This document shows positions 19,549 to 28,031 of a stretch of 49,836 bases of DNA, one piece after another (position 1 is the first letter of the stretch; each line of letters starts with the position of its first letter). Below the pieces are notes generated by a model. That model did not search any database and had not been told where the DNA came from. It saw only the letters and a program-made list of their open reading frames with translations. Origin of the DNA: Achromobacter arsenitoxydans SY8 (GTDB taxonomy: Bacteria > Pseudomonadota > Gammaproteobacteria > Burkholderiales > Burkholderiaceae_B); contig NZ_AGUF01000026.1 of NCBI RefSeq assembly GCF_000236785.1, positions 1 to 49,836 of the forward strand, in the 5' to 3' direction. Both the position numbers and the translations under genes were made by a program.

Positions 19549-20448
19549 TTAACGCCGCCGGACCAGACTGCGGGCGGCTGACAGGACCGAATCGGTCAAG
19601 GCTTCCATCGCCTCGGAGTTTACCCGCCAATGCTGCCAGTAGAGCGGCACGTCTTCCCAGGCCCGGCCTCGCAGCAGGACCAGTTGACCCGCGTCAAGAT
19701 GCTCCTGCACGAGCGGCAGGGGGTTCATGGTCCACCCCAGCCCGCCCAGCGTGGCCTGCACGAACGCGCGAGAGGACGGCACCCACCAGACCGGCGGCTG
19801 CCACGGTGCGGGATCGGCGATCTTGTGCGCGAAGCGCGCCTGCAGCGCGTCCTTGCGGTTGAACACCAGCACGGGCGCCTGCGCCAGCGTCTGCGCGTTG
19901 ACCCCCGACGAGAAATAGCGCTTGTGAAAAGCCGGCGTGCACGTGGCCACGTAGCGCATGCTGCCCAGGGCGTGAATGCGGCAGCCCTGCACCGGGTCCG
20001 CCAGCGTGGTCACGGCGCCCAGCACTGAACCGTTGCGCAGCAGTGCCGCGGTGTGGTCCTGGTCTTCGGACAGCATGTCCAACGTGGCCCGCGTGCGCGC
20101 CGAGAACTGCAGCGCCGCGTCCACGAACCAGGTTTCCAGGCTGTCGTGGTTGACGGCAATGGGGATGCTCGCATACGGCACGTCATCGTCCGTCACGCCC
20201 AGCCGGTTGAGCGCGTCATGTTCCAGCAATGCCGTCTGCTCGGCAAGCCGGACCAGCACCTGACCGTCCGCCGTGGCGGCAGCGGGCACCGTGCGCTGCA
20301 CCAGCAGCCGGCCCATGCGGTCTTCCAGCGACTTGATCCGCTGCGATACCGCAGAGGGCGTCACGCTCAGGGAAAGCGCGGCCCGTTCGAAACTGCCTTC
20401 GCGCACCACCGCGGCCAGCGCCCGCAGATTCCCGTGGTCGATTTTCAT
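19549..20448 (-). CDS. argP: LysR-type regulator ArgP
   Basis: ArgP (LysG, IciA) is a LysR-type regulator that senses arginine or lysine and activates the divergent basic amino-acid exporter gene. The 299-residue protein has its winged helix-turn-helix at about residues 17-45, with GSFERAALSLSVTPSAVSQR and the dimer helix after it. The effector-binding domain includes VLVFNRKDALQ, a block I associate with ArgP. The gene is divergent from a LysE-type exporter gene, the standard argP-argO/lysG-lysE layout. Only 17 bases separate it from the downstream copper chaperone gene. Confidence 0.92.
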   Translation of the reverse strand: MKIDHGNLRALAAVVREGSFERAALSLSVTPSAVSQRIKSLEDRMGRLLVQRTVPAAATADGQVLVRLAEQTALLEHDALNRLGVTDDDVPYASIPIAVNHDSLETWFVDAALQFSARTRATLDMLSEDQDHTAALLRNGSVLGAVTTLADPVQGCRIHALGSMRYVATCTPAFHKRYFSSGVNAQTLAQAPVLVFNRKDALQARFAHKIADPAPWQPPVWWVPSSRAFVQATLGGLGWTMNPLPLVQEHLDAGQLVLLRGRAWEDVPLYWQHWRVNSEAMEALTDSVLSAARSLVRRR

Positions 20449-20596
20449 GTGATTAGAATTACTTAATATAGTGAAGGAAAATTAGCTGTATTTCATATTG
20501 GCGGCAAGTGAAAATACCGTATCGCCGCCCGCTCCCCCCGCGCCCGGCTCCATCAAAGCGCCGCCACAGGCGTTGCAGTCACAGGTAGCACGCACC
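20449..20596. promoter_or_regulatory. argP-argO intergenic control region
   Basis: This divergent spacer contains an AT-rich island at about 20450-20505 in an otherwise GC-rich context. Within it gtgaa (20471-20475) and ttcat (20498-20502) could be parts of a dyad. ArgP-type regulators bind such AT-rich sequence between the two genes. No exact operator can be defined. Confidence 0.5.
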
Positions 20597-21229
20597 ATGT
20601 TCGCCAGCTTTTCATCCCCTCTCTTTCTGACCGCCTGGGCCAGCGGCACGGCCACCGGGCTGGGCCTGTTCGCCGTCGTAGGCGCGCAAAGCGCGTTCAT
20701 CCTGCGTCAGGGGCTGATGCGCGGGCATCTGCTCAGCGTGGTCGCCATCTGCGCGCTGATCGACGCCGTCTTCATCTTCGCAAGCGTATCTGGCCTGCAG
20801 GCCCTGACGTCCTGGTTCCCGTGGCTGACCACTGCCGTGCTGTGGTTCGGTGTGGCCTTCCTGCTCTGGTACGCGGCGCAATCCGCGCGCCGCGCCTGGA
20901 CCGCGACGGGCGGGCTGTCCGCAGCGCGCGACGTAGTGCCGTCCCGCCGCGCCGCCATGCTGGGCGCCCTGGGCTTTTCGCTGCTCAATCCGCATTTCTG
21001 GCTGGACATGGTGGTGGTGGGCTCGCTGGCGCACGGCTTTGACGACGCCCGCATGGCGTTCGCGGCCGGCGCCTTCACCGCCAGCCTGCTGTGGCTGGCG
21101 GTGCTGAGCATCGGTTCGCGGCTGTTCGCGCCCTTCTTCGCCAGCGCATCCGCATGGCGAATCCTGGATGGCGTGATCGCGGCGGTCATGGCCGCCCTGG
21201 CGGTCAGCCTGGCGGTCAAGGGCGTCTAG
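20597..21229 (+). CDS. argO: LysE/ArgO-family basic amino-acid exporter
   Basis: This 210-residue membrane protein exports arginine and/or lysine. It has about six hydrophobic segments. The family block VVGAQSAFILRQGL lies in the first third, and SLLNPHFWLDMVVVGSLA near the fourth segment matches the LysE/ArgO group. The ATG at 20597 gives the usual length of about 200-210; the frame is open to 20498 from a TTG, which would add a proline-rich tail before the first membrane segment. Divergent argP supports the assignment. Confidence 0.92.
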   Translation: MFASFSSPLFLTAWASGTATGLGLFAVVGAQSAFILRQGLMRGHLLSVVAICALIDAVFIFASVSGLQALTSWFPWLTTAVLWFGVAFLLWYAAQSARRAWTATGGLSAARDVVPSRRAAMLGALGFSLLNPHFWLDMVVVGSLAHGFDDARMAFAAGAFTASLLWLAVLSIGSRLFAPFFASASAWRILDGVIAAVMAALAVSLAVKGV

Positions 21230-21290
21230 GACCCGTCAATCCGCAGCCCGCAGAATGGCCCCGGACGCGCCGGCCCAGCGCCAACACTTT

Positions 21291-21296
21291 TATAAT
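21291..21296 (+). promoter_or_regulatory. Predicted -10 element of the LysR-type gene
   Basis: A perfect TATAAT lies 43 bases before the regulator start in an intergenic region of about 110 bases. No good -35 hexamer lies 16-18 bases before it. Confidence 0.45.
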
Positions 21297-21339
21297 CGGC
21301 CCTTCACCACTTTCGCCGGGCGCACGGCCGGCCCGCCAG

Positions 21340-22287
21340 ATGGTCATGCGCGGTCCCACCCCCTCCAAAGACGTGCGTCTGCCGCCGCTCGCCGCAATCC
21401 AGGCGTTCGAAGCGGCAGCCCGGCTGGGCTCTTTTGAGCGCGCCAGCGAAGAGCTTTTCGTCACCGCCAGCGCCATCGGCAAACGGATCGCCGCGCTGGA
21501 AGGCTTGCTGGACGTCACGCTCTTTATCCGCAGCAGCCGCGGCGCCGCGCTGAGCGCCGCCGGGCGCGAATACCTGGAACAGGTGCGCACGGCGCTGGAC
21601 CTGCTGTCCGACGCCTCGCTGCACAAGCGCGGCGAACCCAAGCTGGAGACGCTGCGCGTCGTGTCCACGCCCACGTTCGCCCGCCAGGTGCTCATCCCCG
21701 CCCTGCCCAGTTTCACGACGGACCACCCCGACGTCGAACTGGAAATCCTGCTGTCCATTCCCTACCTGGACATCATGCCGCCCAATGCCGATGTATGGAT
21801 CCGCTTCGGCAGCGGCAAGTATCCCGGCCTGCACGCGCGCCAGCTCACGCAGGACCCGGTGTTCGCAGTCTGCTCCCCCGGCTATCTGAAGGCTCGCGGC
21901 CCGATCATGCGGCCCGAGGACATGGCGCCAGCGGATCTGCTGCGCTGCCCGATGGAGCCCTGGCGCCCCTGGCTGGCGGCGGCCGGGCTGGACTGGCCCG
22001 AACCATCGCGGGGTGTGTGGCTGGTTGATCTAGGCATGATGCTGGCTGCGGCTCGCGCAGGCCAGGGCGTGGCGCTCACGCGCCGTTCGCTGGCGGCCGA
22101 GTGGCTCGATGAAGGCAAACTGGTGCGGCTGCTGGACGTGGAGATTCCCAGCGAATCCCAGTATCACCTGTGCACGGAAAGCGCGCGCGCGCCCGGCGGT
22201 GCGGCCCAAGCGTTTTCCCTATGGCTGGCCGCTGTCTGCCAACGCGCATCCCAATGGCCATGCGGCTCTCAGGCCGATCAGGAATAA
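21340..22287 (+). CDS. LysR-type regulator, GcvA-like
   Basis: This 315-residue protein is a LysR-family transcription regulator. The winged helix-turn-helix covers about residues 18-60 (LPPLAAIQAFEAAARLGSF, then the SAIGKRIAALE recognition helix). The opening LPPLAAIQAFEAAAR and the later DVWIRFGSGKYPG resemble the GcvA branch. The start may be ATG 21340 or ATG 21346; the frame is open to 21091, but that extension overlaps the exporter gene. It lies upstream of, and co-directional with, the first Liv-type transporter, 331 bases away. Control of that operon is possible but not shown. Confidence 0.87.
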   Translation: MVMRGPTPSKDVRLPPLAAIQAFEAAARLGSFERASEELFVTASAIGKRIAALEGLLDVTLFIRSSRGAALSAAGREYLEQVRTALDLLSDASLHKRGEPKLETLRVVSTPTFARQVLIPALPSFTTDHPDVELEILLSIPYLDIMPPNADVWIRFGSGKYPGLHARQLTQDPVFAVCSPGYLKARGPIMRPEDMAPADLLRCPMEPWRPWLAAAGLDWPEPSRGVWLVDLGMMLAAARAGQGVALTRRSLAAEWLDEGKLVRLLDVEIPSESQYHLCTESARAPGGAAQAFSLWLAAVCQRASQWPCGSQADQE

Positions 22288-22618
22288 ATTTCCAGTACCC
22301 GGCGGAATGAATTTCCGCATACCGCAGAGCCGCGATGGCTAGGATGCGGCCGACGCGATTGCGCGCCGGCCGCGCATCGCACGCCGACAACGCGCTGCAA
22401 CCCGCGCCGCCATTCAGCCCGATGACAGCTACCTTGCAATGGCGCATATCCGCACTAGGTATTTACGCGGAAAAACCCCGCCGGGTCAGATTCGCGTAAG
22501 CGATTAAGCAGACAGTCACGACACGCAACAAAGGAGAGCGCCACAAAACCTCTATTCCGCCGACTGGCGCCGGCGCACGGCTTTCTACGCAGTTCCACCA
22601 ATTACAACGGAGACATCC
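22288..22618 (+). promoter_or_regulatory. Upstream region of the first Liv-type operon
   Basis: The 331 bases contain no gene. A perfect 6-base inverted repeat, gcggaa-tgaat-ttccgc (22302-22318), lies just after the LysR gene stop and may be a regulator site. Near the binding-protein gene an ACGGAGAC ribosome binding site precedes the ATG at 22619. No confident -35/-10 pair was found. Confidence 0.4.
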
Positions 22619-23782
22619 ATGGATTTTCGTTTGAAGTTGCTTGCAGGAACCCTTGCTTTTGCCGCATCGGCTGCGTCCTACGCCGCCGACCCCATCAAGA
22701 TCGGTGTGGCCGGCCCCTACACGGGCGGCTCGTCCTCCATGGGCGTCAGCATGCGTGACGGTGTGCGCCTGGCCATCGAAGAGATCAACAAGAACGGCGG
22801 CGTGCTCGGCCGCCAGCTTGTCGCAGTCGAGCGCGACGACGAAGCCAAGAACGAACGCGGCGTGCAGATCGCCCAGGAACTCATCAACAAAGAACAGGTC
22901 ACGGCCACCGTCGGCTACATCAACACCGGCGTGGCGCTGGCCTCCCAGCGCTTCTACCAGGACGCCAAGATCCCCGTGTTCAACAATGTGGCCACGGGCA
23001 GCGTGATCACGCACCAGTTCAAGGCGCCGGAATATCCCGACAACTACGTGTTCCGCAACGCGGCGCACGACAGCATCCAGGCTCCGATGATCGTGGAAGA
23101 AGCGATCACCCGCCGCGGCTTCAAGAAAGTGGCGATCCTGGCCGACTCCACCAACTACGGCCAGCTCGGCCGCGAAGACCTGGAAAAGGCCCTGGACGCC
23201 AAGGGCATCAAGCCCGTGGCCGTTGAAAAGTTCAACATCAAGGACGTCGACATGACGGCCCAGCTGCTCAAGGCCAAAGCCGCCGGCGCCGAAGCCGTGC
23301 TGACCTACGGCATCGGTCCCGAGCTGGCGCAGATCGCCAACGGCATGACCAAGCTGGGCTGGAAGGTGCCGATCATCGGCAGCTGGACGCTGTCCATGGC
23401 CAACTACATCGACAACTCCGGCACCAACGGCGAAGGCGCGCGCATGCCGCAGACCTTCATCCAGGATCCGGACACGCCCAAGCGCAAAGCCTTCATCGAC
23501 GCCTACCTGGCCAAGTTCAAGCCCAAGAACAACCGCATCGACTCGCCGGTGTCGGCGGCCCAGGGCTACGACTCGATCTTCCTGCTGGCCGCCGCCATCA
23601 AGCAGGCCAACTCCACCGACGGCGCCAAGGTGCGCGAAGCGCTGGAAAACCTGCAGGCGCCGGTCGAAGGCGTGGTGATGACCTACAACAAGCCCTTCAC
23701 GCACGACAACCACGACGCGATCACCGCGAAGGAAGTGGTCATCGGCGAGGTCAAGGGCGGCCGCGTCATCAAGGCCAACTAA
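22619..23782 (+). CDS. livK: Branched-chain amino-acid ABC transporter binding protein
   Basis: This 387-residue periplasmic binding protein captures the substrate for the transporter encoded downstream. A signal peptide covers about residues 1-22, with a hydrophobic core LLAGTLAFAAS, and the mature part begins near ADPIKIGVAGPYTG, the usual start of the type I binding fold. It contains blocks such as GRQLVAVERDDEAKN and GFKKVAILADSTNYGQLG. The nearest comparison is the Leu/Ile/Val family, but related proteins bind aromatic acids, amides or urea, so the ligand is not certain. A GC-rich hairpin follows the gene. Confidence 0.92.
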   Translation: MDFRLKLLAGTLAFAASAASYAADPIKIGVAGPYTGGSSSMGVSMRDGVRLAIEEINKNGGVLGRQLVAVERDDEAKNERGVQIAQELINKEQVTATVGYINTGVALASQRFYQDAKIPVFNNVATGSVITHQFKAPEYPDNYVFRNAAHDSIQAPMIVEEAITRRGFKKVAILADSTNYGQLGREDLEKALDAKGIKPVAVEKFNIKDVDMTAQLLKAKAAGAEAVLTYGIGPELAQIANGMTKLGWKVPIIGSWTLSMANYIDNSGTNGEGARMPQTFIQDPDTPKRKAFIDAYLAKFKPKNNRIDSPVSAAQGYDSIFLLAAAIKQANSTDGAKVREALENLQAPVEGVVMTYNKPFTHDNHDAITAKEVVIGEVKGGRVIKAN

Positions 23783-23799
23783 GTCCCGACAAGCAGGAA

Positions 23800-23823
23800 G
23801 GCGGCGGCTGCCCGGCCGCCGCC
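23800..23823 (+). promoter_or_regulatory. GC hairpin after the first binding-protein gene
   Basis: A perfect 9-base-pair stem, ggcggcggc (23800-23808) with gccgccgcc (23815-23823), lies 17 bases after the livK stop and has no T-tract. In such operons hairpins of this kind commonly stabilise the binding-protein mRNA and keep permease expression lower. A second complementary set (cccc/gggg near 23831-23844) follows. Confidence 0.6.
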
Positions 23824-23923
23824 GCCCGTGCCCCTACCCTGGGGCGCGGGGCATGCAGCCGCCTGAAAACAGCGTTCTGCCCAAGGGGGTTGGGACGGAA
23901 CAAAGCGCCTCAAGACACACACC

Positions 23924-24796
23924 ATGATTCTTCTACAGCTCATCTATAGCGGTATCGCGCTAGGCATGATCTATGCGGTCATTGCGTTCGGATACCAGCT
24001 CACATTCGCCACGTCGGGCACCTTGAACTTTGGCCAGGGCGAAGCCCTGATGCTCGGTGCGCTCGTCGGACTCACGCTCGTCGGCCTGGGCGTCAACTAC
24101 TGGGTCATGATTCCCATCGTCTGCATCTTCGGCTTCGCGCAGGGCGCGCTGGTCGAGCGCGTGGGCGTCAGACCGGCCATCAAGACACGGTCGGAGTTCG
24201 GCTGGATCATGGCCACCATTGCGCTGGGCATCATTTTCAAGAACGTGGCCGAAAACATCTGGGGCCGCGACGATCTGCGCTTTCCCTCGCCGCTGCCCGA
24301 GGCGCCCATCCAGGTGCTGGGCGCCAACGTCCTGCCGATGGAGCTGCTGGTGGTGTTCGGCGCGTTGGGCATGATGATCCTGGTGGAGATCTTCAACCGC
24401 AAGTCGATCTACGGCAAGGCCTTCGTGGCCACGTCCAATGACCGCGACGCCGCAGGCCTGATGGGCATCAACACCGGCATGGTCATCACGTTCTCGTACG
24501 CGCTGTCGTCGCTGACGGCGGCCTTTGCCGGCGTGCTGGTAGCGCCCTTGACGCTGACCGGCGCAACCATGGGCGCGGTCCTGGGCCTGAAGGCCTTCGC
24601 CGTCGCGATCATCGGCGGCCTGTCCAGCGGGATGGGCGTCGTGGTGGGCGGGCTGATCCTGGGGATCGCCGAAACGACCACCGGTTTCTATCTTTCAACG
24701 GGGTACAAAGACGTGCCGGGATTGGTGTTGCTGCTGCTCGTTCTGACCTTCAAGCCCGCCGGCCTATTCGGCAAGACCGCGATCAAGAAGGTGTAA
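23924..24796 (+). CDS. livH: Branched-chain amino-acid ABC transporter permease LivH
   Basis: LivH-type inner-membrane permease of 290 residues with about eight hydrophobic segments. The N-terminal GIALGMIYAVIAFGYQL and the following GTLNFGQGEALMLGA are the recognisable LivH blocks. The conserved cytoplasmic loop is visible at ATSNDRDAAGLMGINT. The next gene starts three bases after its stop. It should pair with the LivM half of the downstream fusion protein. Confidence 0.95.
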   Translation: MILLQLIYSGIALGMIYAVIAFGYQLTFATSGTLNFGQGEALMLGALVGLTLVGLGVNYWVMIPIVCIFGFAQGALVERVGVRPAIKTRSEFGWIMATIALGIIFKNVAENIWGRDDLRFPSPLPEAPIQVLGANVLPMELLVVFGALGMMILVEIFNRKSIYGKAFVATSNDRDAAGLMGINTGMVITFSYALSSLTAAFAGVLVAPLTLTGATMGAVLGLKAFAVAIIGGLSSGMGVVVGGLILGIAETTTGFYLSTGYKDVPGLVLLLLVLTFKPAGLFGKTAIKKV

Positions 24797-24799
24797 GCG

Positions 24800-26722
24800 A
24801 TGAAACCCCTGCACCTGCTCCTATCCGTCGTGGCGGTGGCCTGCCTGGCCGCCGTGCCGCTGGGCGTGACCAACACGTATTACCTGCACCTGATTGAAAC
24901 CATCATGATCTACTCGATCCTGCTGTTCGGGCTCGATATCGTGGTGGGCTATACCGGCCAAGTGTCGCTGGGCCACGCCGGCCTGTTCGGCATCGGCTCT
25001 TACGTGGCCGGCGTGCTGGTGTTCCATCTGCAGGTCCCCATCTGGCTGACGCTGCCCGCCGCCATCATCATCGCGGCCGCCTTCGGCGCGGTGCTGGCGC
25101 TGCCGGCGCTGCGCGTCACAGGCCCCTACCTCGCCATGGTGACGCTGGCGTTCGGCACCATCATCCAGATCCTGATCAACGAGATGACCTTCCTGACCGA
25201 AGGACCGCTCGGCATCAAGATCTCCAAGCCGTCGATCGCCGGACACGTGCTGACCAAGGCCGAGTATTTCTGGCTGGTCGCCGCGCTGCTGGTGATCTCG
25301 CTGATCGTCGTGCATCGCATCCTGAAGTCGCATCTGGGCCGGTCGTTCGAGGCCCTGCGCGACAGCCCGATCGCATCGGACTGCATGGGCGTGTCGGTGT
25401 ATCGGCACAAGGTGATCGCTTTCGTCATCAGCGCCGGGTTCGCCGGCCTGGCGGGCGCGCTGTATTCGTACTCGGAACAATACATCTCGCCCAACACCTA
25501 CAACTTCGAACTCACCATCCTGTTCCTGCTGGCCATCATCATGGGCGGCCGCAAGAGCCGCACCGGCGCGCTGCTGGGCGCCTCCATCATCGTGCTGCTG
25601 CCCAAGATGCTGGACGACATCGGCACCTTCCGGCTGATCGCGCTTGCCGTCGCGATCCTGGTGACGGTCGGCAGCGTCGTGGCGATTTCCAAGGGACGGA
25701 CGGAGCCGCGCAAGGTTGCGGTGCCGGTCATCGGCACGATTGTGCTGGCGGTCTTTTCGTACTGGCTGGAAGCGGTCACCGACTGGCGCCTGACGATTTT
25801 CGGCGCCATGATCCTGTTCGTCGTGTACTACCTGCCGGACGGCATCGTGGGCTTTGTCCGCAACCTGTTCTTCTCCACCCGCCGCGCGGCGCTGTCGGTC
25901 AAGAAGGACCTGGTGAAGGAGCAGGATGCGGTGCCCGACGCGGTTGCAGGCAAGGGCGAAACCCTGCTGGCGGCCAAGAGCGTGCTGATGCAGTTCGGCG
26001 GGCTGAAGGCGCTGAATCAGGTTGACCTGACCGTCAAGCGCGGCACGATCCACGGGCTGATCGGGCCCAATGGTTCGGGCAAGAGCACGATGATGAACGT
26101 GCTGACGGGCATCTACGTACCGACGGCGGGCGCCGTGGAGTTCTCGGGCAAGTCGCTGGTCGGACTGGCTCCGGCGGACATCGCGGAAGCGGGCATCGCC
26201 CGCACTTTCCAGAACGTGCAGCTCTTTGGCGAAATGACCGCGCTGGAGAACGTGCTGGTGGGCCTGCATCACACCTTTACCACCGGACTGGCCGGCATCG
26301 CGCTGCGCACGCCCAAATGGAAGGACGAAGAACAGGGTGCGCGGGCCCGCGCGATGGCGCTGCTGGAATTCGTGGGCCTGGAGTCGCTGGCCAGCGAGGA
26401 GGCCCGCAACCTGCCCTACGGCAAGCAGCGCCTGCTGGAGATCGCCCGCGCCCTGGCGCTGGATCCGCAGCTGCTGCTGCTGGACGAGCCCGCGGCCGGC
26501 CTGACTGCGCCCGATATCGTCGAACTGCTGGCCATCATCCGCAAGGTGCGCGATCACGGCATCACGCTGATCCTGATCGAGCACCACATGGATGTGGTGA
26601 TGGGAGTCTGCGACACCGTGTCGGTGCTGGACTTCGGCCAGAAGATCGCCGAGGGTCTGCCCAACGAAGTGCAAAGCAACGCCAAGGTCATCGAGGCGTA
26701 TCTGGGCGGCGCGCCCGCCTGA
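24800..26722 (+). CDS. LivM permease fused to LivG ATPase
   Basis: A single 640-residue frame carries two transporter subunits. Residues 1 to about 360 are a LivM-type permease with about ten membrane segments and the blocks GYTGQVSLGHAGLFGIGSY and LRVTGPYLAMVTLAFGT. Residues about 385-640 are a LivG-type ABC ATPase: Walker A GPNGSGKST at 422-430, the short LivG signature NLPYGKQR near 538-544, Walker B LLLLDEP at 558-564 and the final YLGGAPA. A charged linker (about 360-388) joins them. There is no stop or frameshift at the junction. With LivH and LivF the operon therefore needs only four polypeptides. Confidence 0.95.
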   Translation: MKPLHLLLSVVAVACLAAVPLGVTNTYYLHLIETIMIYSILLFGLDIVVGYTGQVSLGHAGLFGIGSYVAGVLVFHLQVPIWLTLPAAIIIAAAFGAVLALPALRVTGPYLAMVTLAFGTIIQILINEMTFLTEGPLGIKISKPSIAGHVLTKAEYFWLVAALLVISLIVVHRILKSHLGRSFEALRDSPIASDCMGVSVYRHKVIAFVISAGFAGLAGALYSYSEQYISPNTYNFELTILFLLAIIMGGRKSRTGALLGASIIVLLPKMLDDIGTFRLIALAVAILVTVGSVVAISKGRTEPRKVAVPVIGTIVLAVFSYWLEAVTDWRLTIFGAMILFVVYYLPDGIVGFVRNLFFSTRRAALSVKKDLVKEQDAVPDAVAGKGETLLAAKSVLMQFGGLKALNQVDLTVKRGTIHGLIGPNGSGKSTMMNVLTGIYVPTAGAVEFSGKSLVGLAPADIAEAGIARTFQNVQLFGEMTALENVLVGLHHTFTTGLAGIALRTPKWKDEEQGARARAMALLEFVGLESLASEEARNLPYGKQRLLEIARALALDPQLLLLDEPAAGLTAPDIVELLAIIRKVRDHGITLILIEHHMDVVMGVCDTVSVLDFGQKIAEGLPNEVQSNAKVIEAYLGGAPA

Positions 26723-26738
26723 CGCCAAGGACAACAAG

Positions 26739-27461
26739 ATGCTAACGATCAAGAATCTGGAAGCGGGTTACGGCAAGGTGAAGGTGCTGCACGGCATCAG
26801 CATGGAGGTGCCGAAGGCCACGGTGGTGACGCTGATCGGCTCGAACGGCGCCGGCAAGACCACGACGATGCGGGCGCTGTCGGGCATGATCCGTCCGACC
26901 GCGGGCGAGGTCACGCTGGGCGGCAAGCGAATCGACGGGATGGAGTCTCATCGCATCGCGCGGCTGGGGCTGGCGCATTCACCGGAAGGCCGGCGGGTGT
27001 TTCCCACGCTGTCGGTGACCGACAATCTGCTGCTGGGCGCGTTCCCGCGCCTGACCGGCAGCCGCCCCAAGGGCGATGTGCAGGCGGACCTGGGACGGGC
27101 GATGGACCTGTTCCCGCGCCTGAAGGAACGGCGCGATCAGCTCGCGGGCACGCTATCGGGCGGCGAACAGCAGATGCTGGCAATGGCGCGCGCGGTGATG
27201 CTGAATCCCGAACTGGTGCTGCTGGACGAGCCGTCGATGGGGCTGGCGCCGATTCTCGTTGAAGAGGTGTTCCGGATCATTGCGCGGCTGAAGGAAGAGG
27301 GCGTCACGATGCTGCTGGTGGAGCAGTTCGCGGCGGCGGCGTTGAATGTGGCCGACTATGGGTATGTGCTGGAGAACGGGCGGATTTCTGTGCACGGGAG
27401 TGCGGAGAAGTTGAAGCATGATCCGGCTGTGGTGGCGGCTTATCTGGGCGGGTCGCATTAA
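26739..27461 (+). CDS. livF: Branched-chain amino-acid ABC transporter ATPase LivF
   Basis: LivF-type ATPase of 240 residues that pairs with the LivG domain of the preceding fusion. Walker A is GSNGAGKTT (residues 34-42), the signature is LSGGEQQ (139-145) and Walker B is LVLLDEP (159-165), followed by the family block SMGLAPILVEEVF. It begins 17 bases after the fusion gene and ends the operon. Repeat copy B begins 44 bases after its stop. No classical terminator was seen before that repeat. Confidence 0.96.
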   Translation: MLTIKNLEAGYGKVKVLHGISMEVPKATVVTLIGSNGAGKTTTMRALSGMIRPTAGEVTLGGKRIDGMESHRIARLGLAHSPEGRRVFPTLSVTDNLLLGAFPRLTGSRPKGDVQADLGRAMDLFPRLKERRDQLAGTLSGGEQQMLAMARAVMLNPELVLLDEPSMGLAPILVEEVFRIIARLKEEGVTMLLVEQFAAAALNVADYGYVLENGRISVHGSAEKLKHDPAVVAAYLGGSH

Positions 27462-27504
27462 GGGGTAAGCCGGCCGAAGCGGGATTGGAGCTGGCGTTGT
27501 TTAG

Positions 27505-27999
27505 GCTGGCGTCGGGTCGGTTTCTTTAGGCGCCCGCCGTCGCGGGGGCCTGGGCGCGCGGGGCTACGATTGCGGTCCGGAGCCTTCGCTCCGGACTGGC
27601 CTCGGCGGCCCCCCGTACTCAACCTCGTCCGCCTTCGGCTCCCTTCGGTTTCCGCCGGGCGCATCTACACGCCCCGCACACCCAGGCCCCCGCGACGACG
27701 AGCTCTTTCAGCTTCAGCTCTACGGGCGGCGGGGTGAACTGAGCTCTGAAGGTCCTTGCCGACTGTTGAAGAGGAGAGAAACATCTTGCGGGGCCCGCTC
27801 CCAGCCGGCCGCCCGGGCGGCCTCTGGGAGCTTGCGCTGCGTCTTGCGTCGGGGGGATGACGCTACGCGTATGGCTGCTACTTGCGTGGGGCCTCGGGGG
27901 GCTGGATTGGCTTTGGAGAATATTGCGCTGCTTCAGGTGTCTGACACCAGGGTGAGATGACCTCCAGACTGAGATCACGTACCAAGGGTGTCAGACACC
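27505..27999. repeat. Composite palindromic repeat, copy B
   Basis: This region fills most of a 570-base gene-free gap and repeats the modules of 5084-5371 in the same order. (1) Lead segment 27505-27536. (2) Inverted repeat: 27538-27564 pairs with 27671-27697 over 27 positions with two mismatches. (3) Internal hairpin gtccggagc-cttc-gctccggac at 27575-27596. (4) A box at 27855-27875, 20 of 21 identical to copy A. (5) Two palindromes in inverted orientation, ggtgtctgacacc at 27936-27948 and ggtgtcagacacc at 27987-27999. Copy B has an extra GC-rich segment between modules 2 and 4, including a large hairpin at 27797-27831. No protein-coding frame is convincing. Confidence 0.85.
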
Positions 28000-28031
28000 G
28001 TCCGCCACAGTTCGACCAGCGAGTCCGCCGA

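Noticed and set aside
24821-26752. Minus-strand open frame of 643 codons opposite the LivM-LivG fusion gene.
   Set aside because: It is rich in His, Gln, Asp and Arg with no motif; the fusion gene on the other strand has all ABC transporter signatures.
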